In this document: positions 10,644 to 19,803 of the stretch, piece after piece
How the letters are laid out: every line of letters begins with the position of its first letter
Numbering within the stretch: position 1 is the first letter of the stretch
Origin: an uncultured Roseateles sp.
GTDB lineage: Bacteria; Pseudomonadota; Gammaproteobacteria; Burkholderiales; Burkholderiaceae
Assembly (NCBI GenBank): GCA_946886855.1
Contig: CAMPJJ010000010.1
Location: forward strand, 1-64,000
Direction of reading: 5' to 3'
Length of the DNA: 64,000 bases
Notes under the pieces: model-generated
The model's input: the letters and a program-made list of their open reading frames with translations, nothing else
What the model was told of the DNA's origin: nothing
Databases searched by the model: none
Made by a program: the position numbers and the translations under genes

Positions 10644-12314
10644 TCAAGAGAAGAACTTCGCGGCGCTCAGCAGCGTGCGATAGATGCCCCAGGCCAGCGG
10701 GATGCCCACGGCCAGCCAGGCCAGCGCGACCAGCGCGGTCGGCGTGGCGCGGCCGGCGCCCGGGCCGCTGCCCACTTCGGCGGCGGCGGCCTTCTCGTGC
10801 GCCAGCTTCTTCTCGACGGCCAGTTCGGCGTCGGTCATGAAGTGCTTGTCGGCGACCGGACGGATGGCCAGGTTGGCCAGCAGGCCGACGACCAGCATGC
10901 CCACCAGGATGTACATCGTCTGGTTGTAGACCTGCTCGCGCGGGATGCCCAGGCCCAGCTGGTAGTCGCGCATGTAGTTCACGACGATGGGGCCCAGGAT
11001 GCCGGCGGTGGCCCAGGCGGTCAGCAGGCGGCCGTGGATCGCGCCCACCATCTGCGTGCCGAAGAGGTCGCCCAGGTAGGCCGGCACGGTGGCGAAGCCG
11101 CCGCCGTACATCGACAGGATGATGCAGACCGCACCCACGAAGGCCAGCTTGTGGCCCGCGGCCGCGCTGCTCGGCAGGCTGGCGTACAGCAGGCCGCCCA
11201 GCACGAAGAACACGGTGTAGGTCAGCTTGCGGCCCAGCTTGTCCGACAGCGACGCCCACACGAAGCGGCCGCCGATGTTGAACAGGCTCAGCAGCGCGGT
11301 GAAGCCGCCGGCGATGGCCGCGATGGCCGCGAGTTGCGTCTTGTCGAGTTCCGCGAACTTGGCTTCCACGCCGATCAGCGAACCGCCGAAGATCTCCTGC
11401 AGCATCGGGCTGGCCATGCCGATCACGCCGATGCCGGCGGACACGTTCATGCACAACACGATCCACACCAGCCAGAACTGCGGGATGCCCCACACCTTCT
11501 TCACGTGCACGTGGCGCTGCGTGATCATGGTGTTGGCGGCCTGCGCCGCCGGCGGGGTCCAGCCTTCGGGCTTCCAGCCGGTGGGCGGCACGCGGTAGCC
11601 CAGCGCGCCGGCGACCATGAACAGGAAGTACACGACGGCCATCACGACGAAGGTCTGCATCACGCCCGCGTCGGTGGGGGTGGCGAAGTGCTTCATCAGT
11701 TCGACGGCCAGCGGCGAACCGATCATCGCGCCGCCGCCGAAGCCCATGATGGCCATGCCGGTCGCCATGCCGCGGCGGTCCGGGAACCACTTGATCAGCG
11801 TCGACACCGGCGAGATGTAGCCCAGGCCCAGGCCGATGCCGCCGATCACGCCGGAGCCGAGGATCATCATCCAGAACTGGTGGGTGTGGATGCCGATCGC
11901 GGAGATCAGCATGCCGCCGCACCAGCAGACGGCCGACACCAGGCCGGCCTTGCGGGGACCGGCGCGTTCCAGCCAGCCGCCCCAGATCGCGGCCGCGCAA
12001 CCCAGGAACACGAAGAACAGCGTGTACATCCAGCCCAGGGTCGCGACGCTCCAGTCGCACTGGGTGGTGAACAGCTGGGCGAAGAAGCCCACATCCTTGC
12101 CGCACGCGGCGCCGGTACCGGCGGTCTGCAGCATCTTGGACAGCGGCAGCCAGAACACCGAGAAGCCGTAGGCCATCCCGATGCACAGGTGGATGGCAAG
12201 CGCGCTCGGCGGCACCAGCCAGCGGTTGAAACCAGGAGCGGCGATCGTGCGCTCCTTGTCCAGCCAGCTCGAGCCGGCGGATCCGCCGCCCTGATCGGTC
12301 AGCACAGTAGACAT
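10644..12314 (-). CDS. MFS transporter, OFA (oxalate/formate antiporter) family
   Basis: 556 aa with about 12 predicted membrane segments, longer than the usual 400-450 aa for the family. The extra length comes from a cytoplasmic/periplasmic insert near residues 225-275 (P-P-T-G-W-K-P-E-G-W-T-P-P, shared by long OFA members) and a C-terminal tail with an additional membrane helix at about residues 530-550. The signature G-x-A-Y-G-F-S-V-F near residue 48 and the F-G-G-G-A-M-I-G-S-P region fit OFA proteins. Its position next to the fdhD/oxidoreductase operon suggests transport of formate, oxalate or a related monocarboxylate; this is inference. Start ATG 12314 has AGGAGG upstream. Confidence 0.88.
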   Translation of the reverse strand: MSTVLTDQGGGSAGSSWLDKERTIAAPGFNRWLVPPSALAIHLCIGMAYGFSVFWLPLSKMLQTAGTGAACGKDVGFFAQLFTTQCDWSVATLGWMYTLFFVFLGCAAAIWGGWLERAGPRKAGLVSAVCWCGGMLISAIGIHTHQFWMMILGSGVIGGIGLGLGYISPVSTLIKWFPDRRGMATGMAIMGFGGGAMIGSPLAVELMKHFATPTDAGVMQTFVVMAVVYFLFMVAGALGYRVPPTGWKPEGWTPPAAQAANTMITQRHVHVKKVWGIPQFWLVWIVLCMNVSAGIGVIGMASPMLQEIFGGSLIGVEAKFAELDKTQLAAIAAIAGGFTALLSLFNIGGRFVWASLSDKLGRKLTYTVFFVLGGLLYASLPSSAAAGHKLAFVGAVCIILSMYGGGFATVPAYLGDLFGTQMVGAIHGRLLTAWATAGILGPIVVNYMRDYQLGLGIPREQVYNQTMYILVGMLVVGLLANLAIRPVADKHFMTDAELAVEKKLAHEKAAAAEVGSGPGAGRATPTALVALAWLAVGIPLAWGIYRTLLSAAKFFS

Positions 12315-12521
12315 GGGTCCTCCTCAAACAATGAAAGGCGGCCGCGACGCGGCCCGCTGATGACGATCGGTACCGAACCCTCCAACGGCACCGTTCGGCC
12401 GCGTCCCGTGTTCCGACCTCCCTCGTCCCTTTCGGCATCAAGAAACCGTTAGGAAACCGATTTCTGGTGACGGGCTGAAAAAGTTGGCGCAGAACGCTCG
12501 CGGCGGGCGCGATCTTGACGC

Positions 12522-12534
12522 ATGTCACTGACAT
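12522..12534. promoter_or_regulatory. 13-bp palindrome upstream of the OFA transporter gene
   Basis: ATGTCA-C-TGACAT is a perfect inverted repeat about 210 bp upstream of the transporter start. TTGACG lies 5 bp before it on the plus strand. It could be an operator for a dimeric regulator. The rest of 12315-12780 shows no coding sequence, no clear promoter and no other strong dyad. Confidence 0.35.
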
Positions 12535-12781
12535 CCAATGACAACCACACGTAGCGGGCGGACATCTATCGCACGAAACCGACAGCCGGCAGCTGTGAAA
12601 TGCCGGGCGGTAACGGAATGTGGCAGCGGGAGTTCGGGCGATCAACGCACAACACCCCCTGTCGGCGGTGGGATCCCCAGGCGGTATGGGGCGGCCCTGG
12701 CACCAGGGCGGATTGTTGAGGCCCCCACAACGGTGCGTTGCGCGGCGCAGCATTTATGCGATCGGGGTGAATGCCTATTGT

Positions 12782-12860
12782 TCGGAGATCTCCTGTCTCC
12801 GAAGGCGTCCATCAGCGCCTTCTTCACCGGACCACCCGTCCTGGGTCGTCCGGTTTTTTC
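12782..12860 (+). ncRNA. Candidate small RNA: three consecutive stem-loops
   Basis: Three hairpins follow each other with almost no spacing. H1 is TCGGAGA/TCTCCGA (12782-12802), H2 is GAAGGCG/CGCCTTC (12801-12822), and H3 is the terminator described separately (12826-12854) with its T-run. H1 and H2 share two bases. No plus-strand gene lies upstream for over 6 kb that this terminator could serve, since the neighbouring transporter is on the minus strand. That makes an unannotated transcript the simplest reading. The 5' end is not defined and no convincing promoter was found. An alternative is a leader/attenuator for the Q/T-rich gene starting at 13070. Confidence 0.45.
12826..12860 (+). terminator. 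Strong intrinsic terminator without an upstream plus-strand gene
   Basis: ACCGGAC-C-ACCC / GGGT-C-GTCCGGT gives 7 bp, one C-C mismatch, 4 more bp and a GTCCT loop, followed by TTTTTTC. It is the clearest rho-independent terminator in the window. Confidence 0.8.
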
Positions 12861-13069
12861 TTGGGCGCGAGCCGCCGGCGGAGGGGCCAGCGCCTGTCCA
12901 GGGATCGCCGTTTGCCCCGATGAACACGCGGATGTATCGGGGTGCAACCTGCCGGTTGTCCTACAAAGCCTCGCGACTTCAGCCCACTGCCGACGCCCCT
13001 TCGACGGTCCAAAGTTGGTCCTAACCGATCTCCACCGATCGGCCCCTCAAGCCCAAAGGAGAGACTCAA

Positions 13070-13435
13070 ATGAACGCAACCAAATCCCTCGTGACCGGTG
13101 CCGTCGCCCTGACTGCTTTCGCCAGCGTGCTGGGCCTGGCTTATGCGCAGGTCGAGAACACGGCCGAGTCCGCCCCGACGCAAGCGACACAGGAACAGTA
13201 CCCCGCCACCCAGACCGAGCAGCAGGCACCGGCCGACCAGAGCATGACGCCGGCTGACCAGTCGAACACCGCGACCACGCAGCAGAACCAGACGACGCCT
13301 GAAGCGCAGTCGCAACAGACGCAGCCGTCGTCGACGGACCAGTGGCAGAACCAGCAGCCGCAGTCGCAGCAGGATCCGCTGCCGACCGAGCCGACCAGCG
13401 CCGGCACGCCGGCTCCGCGCGCCGACCGCAACTGA
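13070..13435 (+). CDS. Secreted Gln/Thr/Pro-rich low-complexity protein
   Basis: 121 aa. ATG 13070 follows a good ribosome binding site (AAAGGAGAG). The first 27 residues are a clear Sec signal peptide ending L-A-Y-A-Q. The mature 95 residues have almost no hydrophobic amino acids and consist of Gln, Thr, Pro, Ser, Ala, Asp and Glu, with repeating T-Q/Q-Q and P-A-D-Q-S motifs, so it is expected to be disordered. No function is recognised. It sits 56 bp upstream of the L,D-transpeptidase-like gene in the same direction and may share its transcript. A role in the envelope is only suggested by location and export. Confidence 0.75.
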   Translation: MNATKSLVTGAVALTAFASVLGLAYAQVENTAESAPTQATQEQYPATQTEQQAPADQSMTPADQSNTATTQQNQTTPEAQSQQTQPSSTDQWQNQQPQSQQDPLPTEPTSAGTPAPRADRN

Positions 13436-13491
13436 TCGGTGAGCGCCCTCGGCTGCCACGCCCGGATCTGACCTCTCCCTGAAAGCCCACC

Positions 13492-14349
13492 ATGCTGCGC
13501 GCCTCCAGCGGGTATTTCTTCAGCGATCCTCCTCCGAGGCCGCCCTCGAAGCGGGTGTCGGAGTGGATCCCGGAGCCCCTGCGTGAGCGCGCGGGATGGG
13601 CGGCACAGGGTCTGGCGCTGGGCCTGGCCGGCGCGCTGCTGGCCTGGCCGGCGGCGACCTTCCTCATGAAGCAGCTGCGGCCGGCTCCGCCCGTCGTGGC
13701 CCGTCATCTTCCTTCAGCCCCGGTCCAGCCGGTCGTCCACGCCCCCGCACCAGTGCTGCGGACCGGCACGGCCGATTTCGGCAAGACCAAAGTTTCCAAG
13801 CAGGCCCGCCAGCTCGCCCAATGGGTGATGGCGGGTTGGGATCACAACGGTCGACCGTTCGCGATCCTCGACAAGCGTCAGGCCCAGGTGCTGGTGTTCA
13901 GCCCGGACGGCAAGCTCCAGGCGACCACGCCGGTGCTGCTGGGCTACGCCGCCGGCGACGACAGCGTCGCGGGCATCGGCCTGCGGCCCATCGCCGAGGT
14001 GCGCCCGAACGAGCGCACCACGCCGGCCGGCCGCTTCGTGGCGCAGCCCGGCAAGAACGCCGGTCACGAGGACGTGCTCTGGGTCGACTACGACGCCGCC
14101 GTGTCCATGCACCGCGTGCGCCCGACCAACCCCGCGGAGCGTCGATTGGAGCGGCTCGCCTCGCCGACGCCCAAGGACAACCGCATCAGCTTCGGCTGCA
14201 TCAACATGCCGGTGAAATTCTTCGAGCAGACGCTGTGGCCGACCTTCGGCAAGCGCGGCGGCATCGTGTACGTGCTGCCTGAAAAGAAGGCGATGGAACA
14301 GGTCTTCGCGGAGCAGATGCGCCGCGCCAAGGCCGGTCCCTCCACCTGA
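13492..14349 (+). CDS. L,D-transpeptidase (YkuD)-like envelope protein
   Basis: 285 aa. A cytoplasmic N-terminus (about 1-38) leads into one membrane helix (about 40-62) and a Pro-rich linker, so the catalytic part faces the periplasm as a type II anchored protein. The C-terminal half carries the YkuD-like signature with conserved His (V-S-M-H-R-V, about residue 205) and the nucleophile motif I-S-F-G-C-I-N-M-P with Cys236; most family members have S-H-G-C or S-x-G-C. The expected activity is peptidoglycan L,D-cross-linking or attachment of a protein. The substitution next to the Cys and the unusual N-terminus mean the exact activity is uncertain. It lies 10 bp upstream of the TonB receptor gene. 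Confidence 0.8.
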   Translation: MLRASSGYFFSDPPPRPPSKRVSEWIPEPLRERAGWAAQGLALGLAGALLAWPAATFLMKQLRPAPPVVARHLPSAPVQPVVHAPAPVLRTGTADFGKTKVSKQARQLAQWVMAGWDHNGRPFAILDKRQAQVLVFSPDGKLQATTPVLLGYAAGDDSVAGIGLRPIAEVRPNERTTPAGRFVAQPGKNAGHEDVLWVDYDAAVSMHRVRPTNPAERRLERLASPTPKDNRISFGCINMPVKFFEQTLWPTFGKRGGIVYVLPEKKAMEQVFAEQMRRAKAGPST

Positions 14350-14359
14350 CGCGCGGTCG

Positions 14360-17300
14360 ATGACTGCCCCGCGTCCGCGGTCGACGCCCGCTTCCCGTCG
14401 CCCTCCCTCCTCCCCCACCGTCCCCTTTGCCAGCCGCTCCGCGCTCGCGCTGGCGGTCGTGGTCGCGTTGGCCGCAGGCCTCGCCCCGTCCGCGCAGGCC
14501 CAGGTCAGCCGCGCGACCGTGCGCGGTCTGGTCAACGCGCCGGCGGGCGTTCCGCCCGGCGGCTTGTCCATCACCGCCACGAACAGCGCCAATGGCGCCC
14601 GCTACCGCACGAGCACCCGCGCCGACGGCCGCTACGCGCTGATCGGTCTCGCGCCGGGCGAGTACGTGGTCAGCGTCGCCGCCGCCGACGGCAAGCCGAT
14701 CAGGACGGAGCGCATCACGCTGTCCGTCGGCGAGAGCGCCTCGCTCGACCTGGGCGCCGCGCCCGTGTCCGCCACGCCGGACGCGATCCAGCTGGGCACC
14801 GTCACCGTCGAAGGCAACGCGAGCCGTCAGGGCGTCAAGGACTCGCAGCTGGGCACCGTCGTGTCGCAGCGCATGATCGAGGCCCTGCCGCAGAACACCC
14901 GCAATTTCCTGAGCGCGGCTGACCTGGCGCCGGGCGTCGCGTTCTCGACCGACGCCAGCGGCCTGAGCCGTGTGCAGTCGGGCGCGCAGGACTTCGACCA
15001 CCTCAACGTCTTCATCGACGGCGTGGGCCAGAAGAACAACATCCTGCGCGGCGGTGTCAGCGGCCAGTCGGACACGCGCGGCAATCCGTTCCCGCAGTCG
15101 GCGATCTCCGAATACAAGGTGCTGACGCAGAACTACAAGGCCGAGTTCGACCAGGTCAGCAGCGCGGCGATCACGGCGGTGACGAAGTCCGGCACCAACG
15201 AGTTCCACGGTGAGCTCTACGGTGACCGCACCGGCACCAACTGGCGGGCCAAGAACACGCTGGAAAAGGAGCGCGAGGCCCAGGGCATCGCGCGCCCGTC
15301 GTCCGAGAAGTACGAATACGGCGGCAGCGTCGGCGGTCCCATCGTCAAGGACAAGCTGCATTTCTTCGTCGCCTACGACGCCAAGCGGATCGAGGACTCG
15401 CGCCAGATCGCCGGCCAGAACTTCGAGAAGCTGCCCAACGCGGGCATCGTGCCGGAGCTGCTCGCGCGACGCGGCAGCCAGGTCGACCCGTTCCACGAGG
15501 ACCTGTTCTTCGGCAAGCTTGACGCGCAGCTCAACGACGAGCATCGCCTGACCCTCAGCGCCAGGTTGCGACGCGAGACCGACCGCATCGCCGAGGACCG
15601 CAACCTCTCGCTGCCCGGCAACGACAAGGAGCGCCGCAACGACGAGACCCGCATCGACCTGAAGCACGAGTGGTCGCGCGACGACTGGCTCAGCGAGGCG
15701 CGCATCGGTTACGAGGACTATCTCTGGAATCCGAAGTCGGCATCCGACACGCCGCTGGTCCGCTACAAGGTGTCGACGGCGTCGCCGCAGGTGCTGACGG
15801 CCTCGCAGGACGTGATCCTCGACGGCGGCTCGCCGGACGCGCAGCGGCGCCAGCAGCGCGGCACCTTCGTGTCGGAGGAACTGACCTACACCGGCTTCGA
15901 CGGTCACGTGATCAAGGGCGGCGCCAAGCTCAAGGACATGCGCTACGAGCTCAGCGGCACCGCCAACTCGGTCGACGCGGTCGAGGTGCTGATCGACAAG
16001 GTCACCGGCCTGCCCTACTGGGACGGCACGAACTGCCTCGGCACCAACGTCTCCAACAACGGCAGCACCAGCGCGGAGTGCAACATCCGGCGCGCGTCGG
16101 CGGCGTCGGTCGCCAGCTTCAAGAACAAGCAGTGGGGGCTGTACCTGCAGGATGACTGGAGTGTCACGCCCAAACTCGAGCTCAACCTCGGCGTCCGGTG
16201 GGACTACGAGGACAACATGCTCAACAACGCCTACGCGACGCCCGCCGACCGCATCGCGGCGCTGCTGGCGCCGGACGGCGAGCGCTACGGCATCGTCCCG
16301 CCCACGGGGCAGACCTATGCGCAGTCGCTGGCCAAGGGCGGCATCGACGTGTCGCAGTACATCAGCAGCGGCAACTCCCGCAAGGCCTTCAAGAACGCGA
16401 TCGCGCCGCGGGTCGGCTTCTCCTACGACGTCCTGGGCAACCGGAACACGGTGATCTTCGGCGGCTACGGCCGCAGCTACGACCGCACGATGGCCAACCA
16501 TGCGCTGGACGAGCTGCAGAAGAACCAGGCGCCGGGCGGCGAGATCTGGCTGATCCGCAACGACTTGAAGATGCCCTACGCGGATCAGTTCAGCATCGGG
16601 CTGCGGCAGGCGCTCACGAAGACGTGGAACGGCGAGATCGCGCTCAGCCGCATCGAGGCGAAGAACCAGTTCGTCTGGTTCAGCGGCAACCGCGACGCCA
16701 ATGGCGGCTTCGCGCAGCAGTCGTCCATCGACCCGCTGTGGGGCGGCCCCCCCGGCTTCGGGCAACTGGTGCTCGGGGATTCGATCGGCCGGACGCGCAC
16801 GGACTCGGTGTTCGTGAAGGCGGAGAAGCCGTATTCGGATTCGTCCGGCTGGACGGCGACGCTGGCCTACACCTACAGCGACGCGAAGACGACCAACCTG
16901 CAGTGGAGCAACGACACCTTCGACTGGACCTACGGCCGCGCGGGTCGCGGCTGGAATCCGAGCACGCTGGTGGACCGGCACCGGCTGGTGGGCGCGTTCA
17001 TGACGGACAAGCTGCTGCCGTGGGGACTGACCTTCTCGGCCAAGGGCACCTATGCCAGCGGCTTCCCGCGTCGCCTGACGAACTGCATCGGCGGCACGCC
17101 GCAGTGTTTCCTGGTGGAAGGCGATTCCCCGAGCTTCCGGCAGGTCGACATCAGCATCGGCAAGGCCTTCAAGTACGGCATCCACCAGGTCGCGCTGCGG
17201 CTGGACGTGCTGAACGTGCTCGGCGCTGACAACTACGGGGGTTTCGACGACTGGATCGGCAACGCGCCGCAGCCGGGGGCGACGCCCAACCGGCTGGGCG

Positions 17301-17383
17301 GCGACAACCTCAACCTCGACAAGCCCAACAACATCCGCGGCGACAACCGCGCGATGCGGGTGGTGCTGAACTACAAGTTCTGA
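14360..17383 (+). CDS. TonB-dependent receptor, Oar-like, with carboxypeptidase-regulatory domain
   Basis: 1007 aa. A long signal peptide ends near residue 48 (A-Q-A-Q). It is followed by a CarboxypepD_reg-like beta-sandwich (about 50-130), a plug domain (about 145-260; N-V-F-I-D-G-V-G and E-Y-K-V-L-T-Q-N-Y motifs) and a 22-strand-type barrel ending in a terminal Phe (N-Y-K-F), as expected for outer membrane insertion. It lacks an obvious canonical TonB box. Oar-like receptors take up or export peptides or oligosaccharides; the substrate is unknown here. It follows the L,D-transpeptidase-like gene by 10 bp. A GC-rich dyad at about 17418-17450 after the stop may end transcription. Confidence 0.9.
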   Translation: MTAPRPRSTPASRRPPSSPTVPFASRSALALAVVVALAAGLAPSAQAQVSRATVRGLVNAPAGVPPGGLSITATNSANGARYRTSTRADGRYALIGLAPGEYVVSVAAADGKPIRTERITLSVGESASLDLGAAPVSATPDAIQLGTVTVEGNASRQGVKDSQLGTVVSQRMIEALPQNTRNFLSAADLAPGVAFSTDASGLSRVQSGAQDFDHLNVFIDGVGQKNNILRGGVSGQSDTRGNPFPQSAISEYKVLTQNYKAEFDQVSSAAITAVTKSGTNEFHGELYGDRTGTNWRAKNTLEKEREAQGIARPSSEKYEYGGSVGGPIVKDKLHFFVAYDAKRIEDSRQIAGQNFEKLPNAGIVPELLARRGSQVDPFHEDLFFGKLDAQLNDEHRLTLSARLRRETDRIAEDRNLSLPGNDKERRNDETRIDLKHEWSRDDWLSEARIGYEDYLWNPKSASDTPLVRYKVSTASPQVLTASQDVILDGGSPDAQRRQQRGTFVSEELTYTGFDGHVIKGGAKLKDMRYELSGTANSVDAVEVLIDKVTGLPYWDGTNCLGTNVSNNGSTSAECNIRRASAASVASFKNKQWGLYLQDDWSVTPKLELNLGVRWDYEDNMLNNAYATPADRIAALLAPDGERYGIVPPTGQTYAQSLAKGGIDVSQYISSGNSRKAFKNAIAPRVGFSYDVLGNRNTVIFGGYGRSYDRTMANHALDELQKNQAPGGEIWLIRNDLKMPYADQFSIGLRQALTKTWNGEIALSRIEAKNQFVWFSGNRDANGGFAQQSSIDPLWGGPPGFGQLVLGDSIGRTRTDSVFVKAEKPYSDSSGWTATLAYTYSDAKTTNLQWSNDTFDWTYGRAGRGWNPSTLVDRHRLVGAFMTDKLLPWGLTFSAKGTYASGFPRRLTNCIGGTPQCFLVEGDSPSFRQVDISIGKAFKYGIHQVALRLDVLNVLGADNYGGFDDWIGNAPQPGATPNRLGGDNLNLDKPNNIRGDNRAMRVVLNYKF

Positions 17384-17533
17384 GGCGTCGCCAGCGAAGG
17401 CCGGCGCCCGCCGGGGCGCACCGGCGCCGCAAAACGGTGACAAGGACGGCGGCCATGACGATCGGCATCGACGGCGGCCTGCCGGCTATGCTGGCTGGCA
17501 TCGTTCATCGTCCATTGAACAGCGCCGCACGCC

Positions 17534-18079
17534 ATGACCACTGCCCTCCTCATCATCGATCTGCAACGCGCGCTCTGCGTGGGCGAATACGCCTGCCATG
17601 AGGTCGAGGCGGTGATCGGTCGCATCAACGGCCTGATCGCGAAGGCACGGGAAAGCGCCACGCCCGTGGTCTTCGTCCAGCACGAGGAGGATGGCTACGA
17701 ACCGCTGCGCCACGGCAGCGAGGGCTGGCAGATCGACGATCGCCTGCAGGTGCGGCCGGAGGACCGGCGCGTATTCAAGACCTCGCCGGACTCGTTCCAC
17801 AAGACCGATCTGGACGCGGCGCTGAAGGGCCTGGGCGTCACGCACCTCGTCATCTGCGGCGCGCAGAGCGATTTCTGCGTCGACACGTCGACGCGCCGCG
17901 CATTGAGCGCCGGCTACGATGTCACGCTGGTCGAGGACGGCCACACGACGATCGCCTTCGGCGACCTCACCGCGCCGCAGATCATCGACCACCACACGCT
18001 GATCCTGCGCAACCTCAACAGCTTCGGGCCGAAGATGGCAGCGATGAAGGCGGCGGAGATCAGCTTCGCCAAGACCTGA
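17534..18079 (+). CDS. Cysteine hydrolase, isochorismatase-like family
   Basis: 181 aa, the normal family length. The catalytic triad is visible: Asp9 in L-L-I-I-D-L-Q, Lys in V-F-K-T-S-P-D-S-F (about residue 81), and nucleophile Cys115 in S-D-F-C-V-D-T-S-T-R-R-A. The cis-peptide-forming residues before the Cys (V-I-C-G-A-Q) are also conserved. The family includes nicotinamidases, carbamoylases and isochorismatases. The sequence around the active site is closest to YcaC/PncA-like general amidohydrolases, and no substrate can be assigned. It is a single gene, convergent with the Crp/Fnr-type gene 15 bp away. Confidence 0.88.
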   Translation: MTTALLIIDLQRALCVGEYACHEVEAVIGRINGLIAKARESATPVVFVQHEEDGYEPLRHGSEGWQIDDRLQVRPEDRRVFKTSPDSFHKTDLDAALKGLGVTHLVICGAQSDFCVDTSTRRALSAGYDVTLVEDGHTTIAFGDLTAPQIIDHHTLILRNLNSFGPKMAAMKAAEISFAKT

Positions 18080-18094
18080 CCCTGAACGTTCGGG

Positions 18095-18865
18095 TCACTT
18101 CATCGGCGTCCGCGTGCTGGCAAGCTGCGACAAGGTCATGTCGCACTGATCCACCGTCGCGATGCAGTCGAGCCCGCGCGACTCGACTTCGCCCATCAGA
18201 CTCAGCCACGCGTTCAGGCCCTCGAGCGTGACCTTGGTGCGCGAGGTCCGGCCCCAGCCGCGTTCCGCCAGCTGGCCCAGGTAGATCCAGGTCTGCCGGC
18301 GCGACAGCCCCGACAACTGCCCGATGCAGGCCTGCGACACCGGCAGCGCCAGGCTGTTGCCCGCCGTGCCCGCGCGCTGCGAGCTGCTCAGCGCCGCCGC
18401 CAGGGTCGCCAGCACGCTGATCAGGCGCTGGAAGCCGTTGCCGGCCAGCCGCATCGTGATCTGGTCCTGCAGCCGCGACGCCGTCGCCGCATAGAGCTCG
18501 CCCGTCGCCGCGTCGCGCTCGGGCACGCTCGCATCCTTCATCCGCGGCATCGGGATGTGGATCGTCGTCACGTCGACCAGCGCCGTCACGTCGTAACGCG
18601 CCGCCAGCTTGCCCAGCGGCGAGTCCGCCCCGATCACGTCGCCCAGCCACAGCGCCGCCACCGCCACGCGCGTGTCCGCCGCGACCTTCGCCGCGAGGAA
18701 GGCCGCGCCGCCGCTGATCGCGATCCACTCAGCCAGCGGCGTGCCGGCCTCGATGATCTTCTGGCCGCGCCGATACGTCCGGATCTGGCCGTCGGCCAGC
18801 CAGTCGTCGCTCGTCGCGTCCGGTGCGCCGTCATGCGTCGGCGTCCGCGTCCCTCTCGTGCTCAT
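18095..18865 (-). CDS. Crp/Fnr-family transcriptional regulator
   Basis: 256 aa from ATG 18865; a TTG ten codons upstream is the alternative. An N-terminal cyclic-nucleotide-binding-like beta-roll (about residues 25-135: R-R-G-Q-K-I-I-E-A-G-T-P, G-D-V-I-G) is followed by the dimerisation helix and a C-terminal winged helix (about 190-235) with the recognition-helix segment I-G-Q-L-S-G-L-S-R-R-Q-T-W-I-Y-L. There is no Fnr-type cysteine cluster, and the cAMP-binding Arg/Ser set is not conserved, so the ligand is unknown. It resembles the divergent Crp/Fnr members frequent in Burkholderiales. It is convergent with the cysteine hydrolase; its target is not evident. Confidence 0.8.
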   Translation of the reverse strand: MSTRGTRTPTHDGAPDATSDDWLADGQIRTYRRGQKIIEAGTPLAEWIAISGGAAFLAAKVAADTRVAVAALWLGDVIGADSPLGKLAARYDVTALVDVTTIHIPMPRMKDASVPERDAATGELYAATASRLQDQITMRLAGNGFQRLISVLATLAAALSSSQRAGTAGNSLALPVSQACIGQLSGLSRRQTWIYLGQLAERGWGRTSRTKVTLEGLNAWLSLMGEVESRGLDCIATVDQCDMTLSQLASTRTPMK

Positions 18866-19043
18866 GGTGTGTTCTGCGTGAAACCCGCCGGACAAGGCTC
18901 CGCCCGCCGCCTCTCCTGCGGAAGCGTCGCGGCTGCCTTGACGGCGAATCGTGGGTTATAGAAGCGGACCGCCGACCTCGATCGGTCGATAAGGCCCGTG
19001 GCCCCGGCCCGGTTTGCGGGTTGACCGCGCGTCGATCAGTCCG

Positions 19044-19790
19044 TCACCAGATGGAGAGGCTCCTCGCGAGCACGCGCTGCAGCCAGCTGCGCGACGAGGC
19101 CTCCGACACGTCGCCCTGCGCGACGCTCTCCAGGCTCGCGTTCACCACGTCGCGCGAGGACACGAGGTTGCCCGGGCGGATGTCGCGCGGATTCACGATC
19201 CCCGAGAAACGCAGCGTGTTCACGCCCTTGTTCAGGCCCACGTTGCGCTCGCCCGCGACCAGCAGGTTGCCGTTGGGCAGCACGTTGATGACGCTCACCG
19301 CCACGGTGGTGGTGAAGCTGTTGTCCGTCTCCGTCGTGCCCGAGCCCTTGAACGAATCGCTGCCCGCGGCCGTCGCGTCGATGTTGAGCAGCCGCTCCAC
19401 CGCGCCGATCCTGCTCTGGCCGCCCGGCCCGTGCACCGCGAGCTTGTTGTCGCGGCTGGTGTCGGTCGTCTGCTTCTGGGTCGCCTTCAGCGTCTCCTGG
19501 ATGTCCACCTTCATCGTGTCGCCGATCGCGCTCGGACGCTTCTCGCCCGAGAACAGCGAGGTCGTCGCCATGCTCGGCTGGTAGATCGCGCCGTTGTTGG
19601 GCCGCTCGATGTACATGGGCGCCTGCGGCGGCGTGACCATCATCGGACCGGCCACCGTGGGCGGCGTGCCGGCGCACGCGACCAGCATGGCCGCCGCCCC
19701 CAGCACGGCGGTGACCGCCGGCCAGGCGGTCGGCCAGGTGGTCGGCGGCGTGGACGCGTTCATCGCGCCTCGGGACTTGTTCCTCGACAT
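19044..19790 (-). CDS. flgH: Flagellar L-ring lipoprotein FlgH, isolated copy
   Basis: 248 aa, family length. FlgH forms the outer-membrane bushing of the flagellar rod. Seen here: lipobox L-V-A-C, the conserved S-L-F-S-G-E-K-R-P-S-A-I-G-D-T region, N-V-L-P-N-G-N-L-L-V-A-G-E-R and F-S-G-I-V-N-P-R-D-I, all diagnostic. The start at 19790 is supported by AGGGGAGGGG in front of it. No other flagellar ring, rod or hook gene is near. Instead it is the last gene of a four-gene minus-strand run with a lipoprotein and two unrecognised proteins. It may be part of a second, partial flagellar set, or repurposed. Confidence 0.92.
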   Translation of the reverse strand: MSRNKSRGAMNASTPPTTWPTAWPAVTAVLGAAAMLVACAGTPPTVAGPMMVTPPQAPMYIERPNNGAIYQPSMATTSLFSGEKRPSAIGDTMKVDIQETLKATQKQTTDTSRDNKLAVHGPGGQSRIGAVERLLNIDATAAGSDSFKGSGTTETDNSFTTTVAVSVINVLPNGNLLVAGERNVGLNKGVNTLRFSGIVNPRDIRPGNLVSSRDVVNASLESVAQGDVSEASSRSWLQRVLARSLSIW

Positions 19791-19803
19791 GATTCCCCTC
19801 CCC

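Noticed and set aside
12538..13257. Open frames of 130-240 codons in the gap before the Q/T-rich gene
   Set aside because: No ribosome site, no protein-like composition, and they run through the terminator hairpin and into another gene's frame.
14201..17443. A 1080-codon minus-strand open frame opposite the TonB receptor
   Set aside because: Same reasoning: GC-driven shadow, no signal peptide or domain.
18865..18895. TTG start ten codons upstream of the Crp/Fnr-type regulator
   Set aside because: No better ribosome site than ATG 18865, and the added residues do not look conserved.
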